Origin: Styela clava | Taxonomy: Eukaryota > Chordata > Ascidiacea > Stolidobranchia > Styelidae | DNA: 64,000 nt | Assembly (NCBI RefSeq): GCF_964204865.1 | Contig: NC_135263.1 | Coordinates: 5,644,501 to 5,708,500, forward strand | Direction of reading: 5' to 3' | In this document: piece by piece, positions 47,351 to 58,460 of the stretch | Layout of the letters: the number at the start of each line of letters is the position of its first letter | How positions within the stretch are numbered: position 1 is the stretch's first letter | Notes under the pieces: generated by a model | Databases searched by the model: none | Seen by the model: the letters and a program-made list of their open reading frames with translations, nothing else | What the model was told of the DNA's origin: nothing | Translations under genes and position numbers: made by a program

Positions 47351-50300
47351 ATTACCCCTACTCTAGTCCATTTGGGCGATAGCTTAGGGCTCCAGCAAAC
47401 CCATGGGTTCTGGGTAGCAATACATGTTATATATGAACTAGGTAGTTGATAAGGAAAACTCATTCCAACCTCTTGTTTCAGATTTTCAGCTAAAGATGTC
47501 ACAGCCTTGATAAACGACCTCAAGACGTTTACTAGAACAATTATAAAAAAAAATTAAGATCAAAACTATGTGCCGATGAAAGATTTTACCAAAGTGCCAA
47601 AATGTGTAAATATGATCACACTGGTCAGCCTGAAAGTGTTTCTGATAATACACACCATGATACCAGTATATGAATTGTATCAACAATAAGCAGGTCATTA
47701 AATAAAGAAGCATTTTGTTTTTTCTGCCTCTGACAGAATTTTAGTCCAATTTTATTGTTATGTTCCTATGGTCGTGAGAGTTTCGAATCCGTATTTTTCA
47801 GCTTCGTAATGACCAATTTTATTATAACATAATGGACACAAGCCACTGTGCCTTCTTTGCCGCAATGATGCGAATGCCGTTTAATGCTGACTCATTTTAC
47901 CTGGTTGTCAGCTTTTTAAGTTTGAAGAACACTTATTTCCACTATTTGTTTCATGGCGTTCTATTATTTAATGGTTTACTGTTTAGGGAATAAAAGGCAG
48001 TATTTTTTACTGATATATACAATGTAATTGCCTTGTTGGGTACATAGACGTACAACATTGATACATAGAACCGACTCTCTAGTTCATACTTCCACATTCG
48101 GATGGTTGCTGAAACATTTGCCAAACAATTATGATGAATTTTGGTGCTGCGAGATGATTTAAAAACTCAGAAACATAATTTTTAAATTTTCAAAAGAAAT
48201 ATTTGGTTATTAGCCAAATGCCAAATGTATTCCATTACTCGAACTGTTTTCCTGTTTGTCTGTTTTCATTCTCACAATAACAAATATTGCTGCATACTTT
48301 GTTTCGATAATACTCGTTGCAGGATTACTTAAGGTGTCTTTTTTTTCTTGAGATTTGAATAAAATGCTGAATTGTAATAAAGTATTCAGACTAAATGAAA
48401 GCTGAAAGCTATTTACTGAAAAAAAGTGAAAATTTTGTGTTATTTTCCAATCTATTCCTATGCACTAGGAATAAAAGCCATTATTGGGGCTTTGTGCAAC
48501 AGTTTCATTTTCAATGATAAAATTTCAGCCTGCTCAGGTATTTGAAAGCTTGGTTAACTATTTCCAACACCTAATAGGATAGACATTCTATGTAAAGACT
48601 ATGTTTTGTCATTGGAATAAGCTTTCTTTCCATTTCTTATTCCTCAATGCAATTATCTTATTCTCCATATCATTGAATTGAAATTGAAAAAGTGCTCTTG
48701 GAATTAGTCATATTTTTTGGGAAGGGAAAATATATAACGAATTTTTCTTGTATTTCAAGTTTTAATATTTTTGAAACAATGGTATTTTGAAGCATCCATG
48801 GATTCTAACAAATACAACTTGATATTTTATCCATCTCCACTTTTCATGACTTACAAATATATTACTGAATAGTAACTATACAACAGCATAGTAACAATTA
48901 GTTGGATTAAACGAAGTGTTTGAACTGAAACTGTACCTCGATTGTACCACTTGGTGTATTAATAACTAAAGAGTTTCAATTACTATATATAAAATGATTT
49001 GACACATACCACCTAGCTCTCTATCTGCAGCATTCAGACATTGTAAATTTAGTGCCATATGTCTGAATATTTTATTTGCTGCTATACCTCTGCAGTCACC
49101 TCAGATGCAATTTTGGAATTTGAAAAAGACGAATTTATTTCATCATAACACAAATGATCATTAAGGACAAATGAACAAACATTTCAATAGTGCTTACATT
49201 GTAGTTTTTCTAATAAATAATTCTAGTGAGTAAAATTTAATTTGTAACAAGCACTGCTTTGCTATTCTTTTGCATGATTACTATTTAGAAGGTGTGTTTC
49301 AGAGTCATCACTAACAAACTCCTGGAAGCTGATTCAATATTATGTTCCAAAATTGCTTTATCAAATTTTTCATTGAAATTGTGATTATTTGTATATGGAA
49401 ATTTGGAAAAGATATTATGGTTGAAATATAGAAAAATTATCTCTGAGCATTTCAATTTTATTATAATTATAGAATTAGAAAAATATTTGTGAAAACGACC
49501 TTCGATTTATGGCTCTTATGGTAATAGCTAGCGTAAATACATAAATCAACGTAACGGATTACCATGCAATAGAATTAATATTAATCACCCATTTGTGTAG
49601 TAAACAGGTATTGCTAAACTCTTTTCTGTATTATTTTTAGTTTGTTTTTAATATTTTATCTGTATTGACATTTTATTTCACGACAGTAAACGCTGTGTGA
49701 AATAAGATTGCTGTCCATGACAATCATCTTTTATGTAATTTCCCACCTTCATGTTAGAGATATTGAGCATTTTTATGATATAAATTGGCAATTATTATCG
49801 ATTTCCGTCATCCATTGTTTGAAAATTATATTTTGAAATTTTGCTAGTTTCATCAAATTGCCTTATTGGGTGTATGTCTATTTTCTGGTGAACTTGTTCG
49901 ATTTTCAATTTCAATGAATATTTAATATACCTTGGTGTTTTTTGTGAAATTATATTTTTTTGAACTTAACATATATTTTTGTTCATTTTTGAAAAACAAT
50001 AAAAAAAATCTGACTGAACAATTTTGTGACAAAATTCCTCAGGAACGTTTAGGATCATAATATTTTGAGCAATTTTTGACGAAATAAATATTTTTTCGAA
50101 ATGTTTTAAATTCATTGTTCATTTTTTGTTTACAAATTTTTCTATATTTATTTTATTTGCTATTTTTGTTAGCATGGTGCCACAACATTGACTTAGGTAA
50201 TATTTTCTGTGTCAATAACGTATCCAATAGCGAAAAATAAGTATTTGTGCCATATCTTGTAATCTTTTCTAATACCACCGCTGCTAATTTGCTTAATTGC

Positions 50301-50810
50301 AATATAAGTCGAGCATGGAAAAAATTATATTTTGCTACCGATAAAGAAGATAAAAATAATAATTCTAAATTGTATGTGGATTATGCCTAGGAAAGTGCCT
50401 TTTTTCTGCTCGAACCACGCTTAGTACTTTCTATCCAATAAACTGCCGAACTAATATTATAAAGCCCTGGCTCAAAACAATTGAGTTACTCTCAATTTAC
50501 TTTTTCTCACTGTGTTTTTGCCATTGACATGTTCCAAAGTTCCTGTTTTTTACCTACAGTTTTGTTGTATTGATTGACATTACCGTGATTTCTGAGAGTA
50601 TACAAAGTAGGAGATAACACGCCCATTATAATACAATAATAATTGCCTTTTAATGCAATGCTTGGTATATGGCTTATGCTCTCTATTACACAATGGGCCA
50701 ATATTACCTGCAGGAGAACAGTATTGATATATCTTTGTCATTTTCCATCAACATTTAAGTCAAATTAATTTCGTCAGTGATATTCAGATATAATTAACTT
50801 GTGTCTATTG
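47351..50810. other. Long AT-rich gene-free stretch
   Basis: Read on both strands; I see no exon, RNA gene or clear transposon end. Open frames are short and AT-driven. Confidence 0.35.
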
Positions 50811-51019
50811 CAGTGGTTTTCAACTGGGCCAGTACAGTCAAGGGTTTGCGTGTTTTCATTAAAATTTATGTTTATTGTTCAAATATAATCAAATACCTAT
50901 TACTATTAAACATGCTACACATCAAAGATAATTTTTTTTCAATATTATCAATCGTTTATACAATTCAACAATAAAAGACAATTAAACTATTGTATTTTGA
51001 AAAGTTTGAAAACCACTTG
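50811..51019. mobile_element. hAT-like MITE
   Basis: The left end CAGTGGTTTTCAAC and the right end, reverse-complemented, AAGTGGTTTTCAAAC form an inverted repeat around 209 bp of AT-rich DNA. No matching 8-bp duplication is evident. Confidence 0.5.
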
Positions 51020-52769
51020 TGCATAGTATGCGATAGACTTGTCTGCAAAAGTTATTTGTTACGTATGTTTCCATATTCTGTAATGAACTTATTTCCCTCC
51101 TTCATACGTTTATAAGATCAGTTGAATTTTGAGAAATCCGTTTTCAATGGTGAACCATTTTTGCTTGGTTCCCACTCTTGATTTTTGCTGAAGGTGCTTA
51201 TTATTAGGTGGAGGTAGATTGTATTTATGTGAATTGATATTACAGCAATTATAATACTTGCTACTTGCACCTGACTGCTTTTTTTTTTCTACCTATAGTT
51301 AGACGTTTGATTTAACATTTTATTTTTGTTTCTGTTATCTACTTGGAAATATTTGACTTGTTAGCATATTTCTTTTTTTTTCCTGCTTTTGAAACAAACC
51401 ATTATTTGTTAACAACTGTGATTTTATGACATCACAATACTTCACACTACCTGCTGTACCTGACAAACATTTTCAAATTCACCAAATGGGTGGAGAGCAG
51501 GAATCGCCACATGAAACTATGTAAATAATCCTATAATGCCTCTTCTTTCTATTTGATGTTTGCAAAGCTAGTTTCGTGAAATTCAAATTTATCATTGTAT
51601 GGAGTTAATAAAGCTGAATGTAAAAGGTAACTATGCTCAATTTGAACATTAGTCCAACTCAATGAACAATAATTTCAGAATTACAGAATCTTAAAAGTTC
51701 GATATAATTCCAAAACCATGCAGTCTGTTTAATTTAAGGTTTTGATTTTCGACATATTATAATAATATTACATGTTGAAAGTTTGGAATAAACCGCTGTG
51801 CGTTTGCATATTTCATTGGTCTGATATTTTAATATTATCATTATAAACGCTTTTACTGTTTCATCCATTATAATCCTGTATTAATTTCGTCTTCGGTTTG
51901 GCACTGGTACCACACGTTCAACCTGGAGCAATAATTTGTTGTTTTACATAAATTCGGACAAGTGTTTACTATTTTGATATAAAATGGCCACATTTAATTT
52001 TCTTCATAATATGCCTTCGCCCAGCTAGTCCGTGAGCCTCACATGTAAACAAACATTATCGGTTTCGCTGATTCTTGTGTTTTCGTTTAGATCTGTTATC
52101 ATTTTCCCTGTTTGTGGCCACTGCTTTTCAAATAATGTTTTATTTATTGTTTCACTGCTACAAAAGTTGCAAATAAAAAAAAATAAAATGTTTTTAAGAA
52201 AGCCTCTCTGGTGGTTGAGTGGAAGCATTGGAAAGTTTTGACAGAGGGGGATTTGACATGGTTCATCCGTGAAAAAACTTGCTCGTATATGTAAGTGCTG
52301 TCAAATATTGCGATCATGAAAACTGCCTCTTCTAGCTTTACAGAAAAAAAGGCAGTAAAACAGATTGAAATACATAGCAGACGATAAAAATGAAATTTAA
52401 ATATCTCTCTCAGGCGCCCGCAGTAGACTTAAAAAGATTCCGATAGCTCGGTGGTACTTATCGCGCGTTTGAACGACGAGGAATAATTAATTTTTGTTAT
52501 TAGAAGTTTCATTAGTGGCTCAGATTTGTGAAGGACATCAGGCTTCGATTAATACCGCGCGGGCCACTCGAAAACCTTAGGCGAGCCACGGGTTGGACGA
52601 CCCTGATTTAAATCATTATTTTTTTATTAAAATACCCCTTGCAACGACGTGAAACTACGCCAAAATGTTGCGTTCTGGCAGCTGCATGCGCTTCGGGAAT
52701 CATAATTTCGAAAATGTAAAAAAAATTCTTGCTTCGACTTTCACATTTATCGCCAATTTTGTACATAGT
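51020..52769. other. Gene-free stretch with a hAT remnant
   Basis: No gene called. A 33-codon frame at 51426 lacks an upstream acceptor. A hAT-like right end (GGCGAGCCACGGGTTGGACGACCCTG) lies near 52580-52605, with no left partner recognised. Confidence 0.3.
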
Positions 52770-54034
52770 TCTTCTTCTTCATGTACCTAGTCTGTTACAG
52801 ACTTTGTTAGTTCCCTTGAGTTCATTGTTGGAGGATTCTTTCTTCGTTGCGTAATTATTCAGACTGTCAGTGTATTTTGTAGTTGTCTTGCTCTACTTTT
52901 GGTACCTATTTGCGCAATATTTGCTTTTCTATCCCATCTGCTCTATTTATGTGCCCAAAAAATGTAGTTGTCTATTCCTGATGGTTTTTATTATGGATCT
53001 TTTTTATCTCCTTGTTTGGCTTTTTTTCTGTCGTCCAATATAATATTCTCATAATTCTTTTGATATATTACATTTCTGCTGCTTAAAGTCTTCTTTCGAG
53101 GTATTTTGTCAGCGTCCAGCATTCACATCCGTACAGGAGGATGAACCACATGCAGGCGTTTAGTGTCTTGGTTTTGGTACTGAGTTTTATATTTCTGTTG
53201 ATAAATATGGATTTCATCTTGTCGAATGTGTCTTTGGAGATAGCGATTCGGTATCGGTAGTGTATCGGTATCGGCTAAGTTTAGACTGATATTTCGGATA
53301 TATTTAGCTTCTCAATATGATTCAGAATGTTTTAAAAAAATAGGTTAGAATACTAATCTTAAAATTATTTTTTGCTTGGATAGATCGTCATCTATGAGCC
53401 ATGCACGTTTCCACACTCACTGACCTGTTTTAAGCCATTTACCAGTCAAACTGGGTCAATTAATTTAAATATTTACGTTGCCGAATTTTTATATTAAAAT
53501 TTTTAATATTACATGGTAATTATAAAGAAATATATCACTTCTTAATATGTGTTATTTCTCTTTTTTGATCCGAAATAATGTGCACTGTTAATAATGCTCA
53601 TGTTTTAAACCGTCTGCCCTGCACAATTGAGGTAATAATTACATAGTATCGGAATATCGGCAATATCGGTCGCTTTCGAATATCGGCGTATCGGTATCGG
53701 CTTTTTTAGCTGATATCGGATCGGTATCGGCGACAAAAGTGGTATCGGTAGCCTACATCTCTATTACATACAGGCATGTCTGGTTGTTTTGAGATCACCA
53801 TGCACGCAGTCGTCTTTGCATTCAGTTGGAGTCCTTTGTTTTCACTCTCGATTTTGACTGTTGTATGGATATTTTGTAGTTTTTCGAGTCGGCAATTAGC
53901 ACTGTGTCATCCGCGTATCTGAGGTTTATGTTGTGACCGCCTACTCTAACACCTTCAAGCTGCTCGATGTTCCGTAGAATCGTTTCGCTGTAGATATTGA
54001 AGAGGTCTGGAAAACGAACGTAGCCTTGTCTCAC
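52770..54034 (-). pseudogene. Degenerate non-LTR retrotransposon (LINE), 3' part
   Basis: Read from 54034 on the minus strand: reverse-transcriptase remnant FNIYSETILRNIEQLEGV, then LRYADDTVLIA containing the Y-A-D-D catalytic box. After a short frameshift comes KTTACMVISKQPDMPVCN (near 53760). A foreign segment (about 53238-53767) interrupts it. The frame resumes as RIAISKDTFDKMKSIFINRN and continues LLYGCECWTLTK with many stops towards 52770. Order and motifs are those of the RT-to-C-terminal part of an endonuclease-type LINE. Clearly dead: stops, frameshifts and the insertion. Confidence 0.75.
53238..53767. mobile_element. Insertion rich in TATCGG repeats inside the LINE
   Basis: About 530 bp whose two ends are arrays of TATCGG/CGGTATCGG words (53246-53280 and 53645-53750). 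It splits the LINE coding remnant and replaces roughly 30 codons of it. The reverse-complemented right end starts near TAGAGATGTAGGCTACCGAT; no clear target duplication was found. Confidence 0.5.
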
Positions 54035-56167
54035 ACAGCATTTTGTTCATTGATTCTTATATATTTATGTATTCATAGATTGTGTTTTATTGGTTTGAAA
54101 AATAAGATATAAACTTCCTCTCTCTATCTCCCACTAAGCACATGCTGTTATTTTAACACTTAGGTATATTTGTTGAAAATATTATTAGACGATTAAACTC
54201 TGTGAAGATGATCGACGCTCCTTTTGATTCTATATTGTACATTCTATATCGCCATTTATTGATTCCAAATGTATTACTTTCTTTTAGTTCACTTAATGTG
54301 TTGTTCAGTCATTTTAATTTATGTTGACTTGATATATAACAGAAACTATTTCACAGTCAAAACACAAAATTTCTGTAACTGTCAGACTGTCCAAACGCAA
54401 ATACTCTCAACAGAAGATGATTCATAATGTATAAATCCATGTATCTTTCATCATAAAATTCAATTTCATATCATTTTAATGTTGACTGCCGACTTGAACC
54501 TCGTCAGTTGATACTAAATTAATATCAAAATATTGATGAAGCATTTATTATTGTGTGTGACAAATTAGAGAACTCACTGAGTGATGGATTCTACGTTTTC
54601 AGTAGTTTATGGGTATAAAAAAGTAACATGCGATTACATAACCCAAGTGTTCGAGATTCAATTCGAAAAAATATTCAATTCGATTGTGGAATCGTCAGCT
54701 ATTTGAAAATACCCAGCCCGACTTGTGGTTAATGTTCAACACATTACACAAAAGCTGTGAGAATTTATAGACACTTTTTTTATAGACTTCTTCTACTTCG
54801 CCATATATATATATGAGATTTTTCCGTAGTATATATCTAATTTAGATTAAATTTTCGTAATTGCTGTCATATCTTACTATGCCTGATTGAGGTATTACTT
54901 CAATAAAAAATAACCGATGATGATATTTTTGTATTTATTTCATATTATATTTATTAACCATAAAACGAGAATATCGGTCAGAGACCGAAGACTTATCGAT
55001 CGAAAGTTAGGGGATCCCCAAAACAGCGCTCTTACTCCATAGTGACACCTTGTGTCCCATCACTAATTAGTTGATAACTCGCTAATTATACGACATAATT
55101 CGCCCAAAATCAATAGGCTTCTGGTACGAGATATGATGAATGCACATGCAAAATCTGCAGCAGATCCAAGTTCGCTTTCGTGGGATATCGCGTGCATCTA
55201 ACAGACAGACAAACAGACAAATACCTATCAACATACTTACCGATTAAAATCGATAAGTAATAAATTTGTCTTGTCTTGCAAGGTATTCTTTCAGTTCTCT
55301 GCATGGCGTTGATATTGTAGATTCTAGTAAAAAGAAAGGATTTATCTTGAATGACTTTAATCGAGAGATGAAAATATATGGAGCTTGGAATAAATCATTG
55401 CCCTTCTGCTGCGCCGCCATGAAAATATGTGAGATCAAATATTGTCATTTATGAATGAGCCTTGAAGTTTTCGATTTGACTACTACTAAATAACAAGCCT
55501 AAGTGATTCAAGAGTCTTGCTGACACAACTACACAACTATATCTATGATGAACTATGATTTCATAACATCCCTCGATAGTTTTTTTTTTTTTTTTGAGCA
55601 CGAAATGCCAGCATAGGTTTACACATATTCATCTAGAAACAATTTGTTCGTTTGTTTGTTTACATGCTGTCTCACACATCGCACACACACACACGCTATT
55701 CAGTTCACTATTTTGTTTGTAAATATTTGCCCATAATTTGATTAGACGCCTGAATATTGACCAACCGTTTATATTCATGTTTATTTGTTTATGTTTGTTG
55801 TAATTTGTTTACTTCTTACTTCGGTGAGTGAACACGTTTAATACGTTATAAACTTATTTTTAGGTTCTGTTCACTTTTCAGATGCTTCGCCATTCTCTTT
55901 TTTATGTATTGTTCTATTTTTTGCGAATGAATCGAAATAAAATCTATCTATCTATTTTTATATTGACACAACAGAACATCGCGACAAGCTTACCCGAATG
56001 AAAGCGCGGCTGGTGAGAGAACGGCCGTGAGGGTAAGCGAGAGAGTCTCTGGAGCGAGATAAAAGAAGAAATTTAATTTTGCGCGCGTTGATTGATTTTT
56101 CGTGTTTCGCACCACAACGATTAGCATAAACGCTCGCTCCATCATCTACGAACTCGCTTGACAAATC
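54035..56167. other. Gene-free region with retroelement tails
   Basis: A probable retroelement 3' tail ends in an (ACAGACAGACAA)-type microsatellite near 55200-55225. A second, with AATAAAATCTATCTATC near 55935-55955, closes just before the U1 gene. A (CA)n run lies near 55680. No protein gene seen. Confidence 0.4.
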
Positions 56168-56332
56168 ATACTTACCTGACAAGGCAGTTAACCGCGATCA
56201 CGCAGGCGGTTCTGCCTAGGCGAGGCTTGGCCATTGCACTTGGGCCAGGTTGACCCTAGCGATTATCCCAAATGTGGATAACTCGGTCGTGTAATTTCTG
56301 TTAGTGGGGACTGCGTTCGCGCTATCCCCTTC
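56168..56332 (+). ncRNA. U1: U1 spliceosomal snRNA
   Basis: Begins ATACTTACCTG, the invariant 5' end that pairs with 5' splice sites. Stem-loop I follows, with GATCACGCAGG in the position of the U1-70K loop. The GGCGAGGCTTGGCCATTGCAC segment carries the U1A-binding ATTGCAC, then TTATCCCAAATGTGGATAACTCG of stem-loop III. The Sm-site region is GTAATTTCTGTTAGTGG and the final stem GGGGACTGCGTTCGCGCTATCCCC. Length about 165 nt, as in other animals. The loop I base change (GAAGG to GCAGG) and an Sm site reading AATTTCTGT rather than AATTTGTGG are unusual, so a divergent or inactive copy is possible. No clear 3' box was found. Confidence 0.92.
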
Positions 56333-57523
56333 CAATCATAAATACAATTAAACTGTTGCTAGAGCTTCCATAGCTGTAGTCTATCACCGAGAAGTTTCGG
56401 AATTTTAATCGAATAGTGATTTAATTAATTAGAATATTGAAGTAGTTTTTCAATCATAAAGTGAAAGTTGCACTTCACACAACACCCTTGGCCTGAAAAT
56501 GAAGTTTCACGTCGCTTTGATTACGCCACAAAATATCATATTACAAACAAATACGCGAAATTCAGAAAAAAGATGGAAGGCAAACCTATAATAGATATAT
56601 TTGAATACACACATTACAAACTACGCAGTTTCAAAACATCAACGGATTTTTTGAAATGTCTCCAGAATGCAGACTAACCACCAGATCCAAAACAGCAACG
56701 CGGTGTCATTATCAGGGTTTGGTTTGCAATGAAGCAGCAGTAGCTATTAAAAATTCGATGCCACTTCGATATGCGTTTTATCTCATAAAGACATTCTATT
56801 CTCATAGAATTCAGTTTCTAACACTCTGTCACATCCTAAATTCACTGAGATCACACAATCGATGAGATAGCTTACCAAATTATCGCCGATGTTTTTTTTA
56901 TTTATTGTGACTTCGTTGACAAATTTTCATTAGGTGACACTGATTTTTATTCCCGCAATAGGCTTCATAATGAATACATCGATCCGAGAGCTGCAGTTCG
57001 TGAACCTTTTTTTTTCTACGATACACTTCCATTTTTGAAATGATCATTCGCCGTGCGCATTTAACCATTTATAATATGTTGCGAGCTGTTATAACTCATA
57101 AGTCAGTAGCTGCAAACTTACCGGTAATAATCGTTGCGATAATTCGTGACACATTCAGTGATGACGCGTTCGTAATGTAAAGGTCGTTATTATAATTCTA
57201 TCTTTACCGGTATTTTTCCACAACAGGTTTCAATCGAAATTGTAGATATCGGGAAGTACTATTGCAGTACTGTGGTTGTTATAAGTATAAGTTTATTTCG
57301 ACTCCATAATCAGCAATAGACGATAAAAAAATAGATAAAAACAAAAGTAAAAGTAACTGATTATAGAATCGGGAAAGCGAACAAAACCTAGAGTAAGGTT
57401 TGAAACGTACAGATTTTAGATGGAAAGGTATTGATAAAAGAAGTAGTACGTGTTCGCTCACCCACCCTTGTTTGGGTCTAGTATAGTACCAAAAGTACTT
57501 CCGGTGGTCGTAGCATAACGAAT
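56333..57523. other. Gene-free stretch after U1
   Basis: No exon with splice support or recognisable domain. Short plus-strand frames at 56468-56865 show no motif. Confidence 0.3.
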
Positions 57524-57848
57524 TTTGCATATGTCATTACTAACTCCCACCTGACTATGTCATCCAAAAATTACGTCACTACGACGTCACAGAGCCTGCC
57601 AATCTACCATCGTCCGAAATGGCATATGCGCCGGCGATACCGTACTCACTAACGCCAGCGGTCTCTCTCATATGGAGATCGATGCGACGAGAAACGAGAG
57701 AATAGCTTGCTCGATTTCGGGTGATCGTCTGCGCGTTTTGGACGACCATCCGTACACTTTGGAGGTATTTATTATGCCACTGTGGCGTCGTAGTGACGTA
57801 TTTTTTTGGTGACATAGTCAGGTGGGGGTCAGTAATGACATATGCAAA
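57524..57848. mobile_element. MITE with ~68-bp inverted repeats
   Basis: The left arm TTTGCATATGTCATTACT and the right arm, reverse-complemented, share about 68 bp, including CCCACCTGACTATGTCA and ACGTCACTACGACG. A possible 3-bp AAT duplication lies at 57521-57523 and 57849-57851. Total 325 bp. The short open frames over it on both strands come from the palindromic structure. Confidence 0.7.
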
Positions 57849-57851
57849 AAT

Positions 57852-58460
57852 TGTTGAGCCAGGCCAACTAGAAGTGCATGCGGTACTAAACTTTACCAGA
57901 CCCAATTCACCGTACCTTTGCGCATTATTAACATATATGATCACAGATGATTTCATGATTTAATAATCTGAGCCTATGCCAAACGTGCTAATTACAGTCG
58001 AGTATTTGTATTTGGTAAAATCATTTTACATAATAGTAATAGTAACCTAATACAGAAAAGCTTCGTTCAATTAAAACAGACATCTGAGATGTCTGTTGAA
58101 TAACAGTGGAATAACAATAAGGATTTATTTTTGAAATTGGCGTTAATTTAACAATTTCATATTTCTGTAACTTTACAGCTTTAATCCAAATAAATGTCAT
58201 AGAAATAAGTGAATTTTTTGACCTTCCAAGATTTTTCAGAACCCAAATTACCAGACGATAAAATTGCCAGCTCTGTATTGACAGATTGATGTTATCTATT
58301 CTACATAGACTACTTTATAATCATGTGCAAATTAATATGTTCCATCTGCAGATTCATAGAGTCAGGATAATTACTGAATTATTAGATTACTAGTATAGAG
58401 TAATTAAATAGCCTACTGTACTAATTGTTTCTATAATCTGTCTTAAAATTCATCATAAAT
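57852..58460. other. Upstream flank of CCDC90B
   Basis: AT-rich, no separate gene seen; presumably promoter and 5' UTR of the next gene, without an identifiable motif. Confidence 0.3.

Noticed and set aside
51426..51530. 33-codon frame as a last exon of the ZCCHC14-like gene
   Set aside because: No AG acceptor between the preceding in-frame stop and the frame, and a poly(A) signal already follows the stop at 46273.
57579..57963. Open frames of 80-125 codons on both strands
   Set aside because: They lie mainly over a palindromic MITE with long inverted repeats; no domain.
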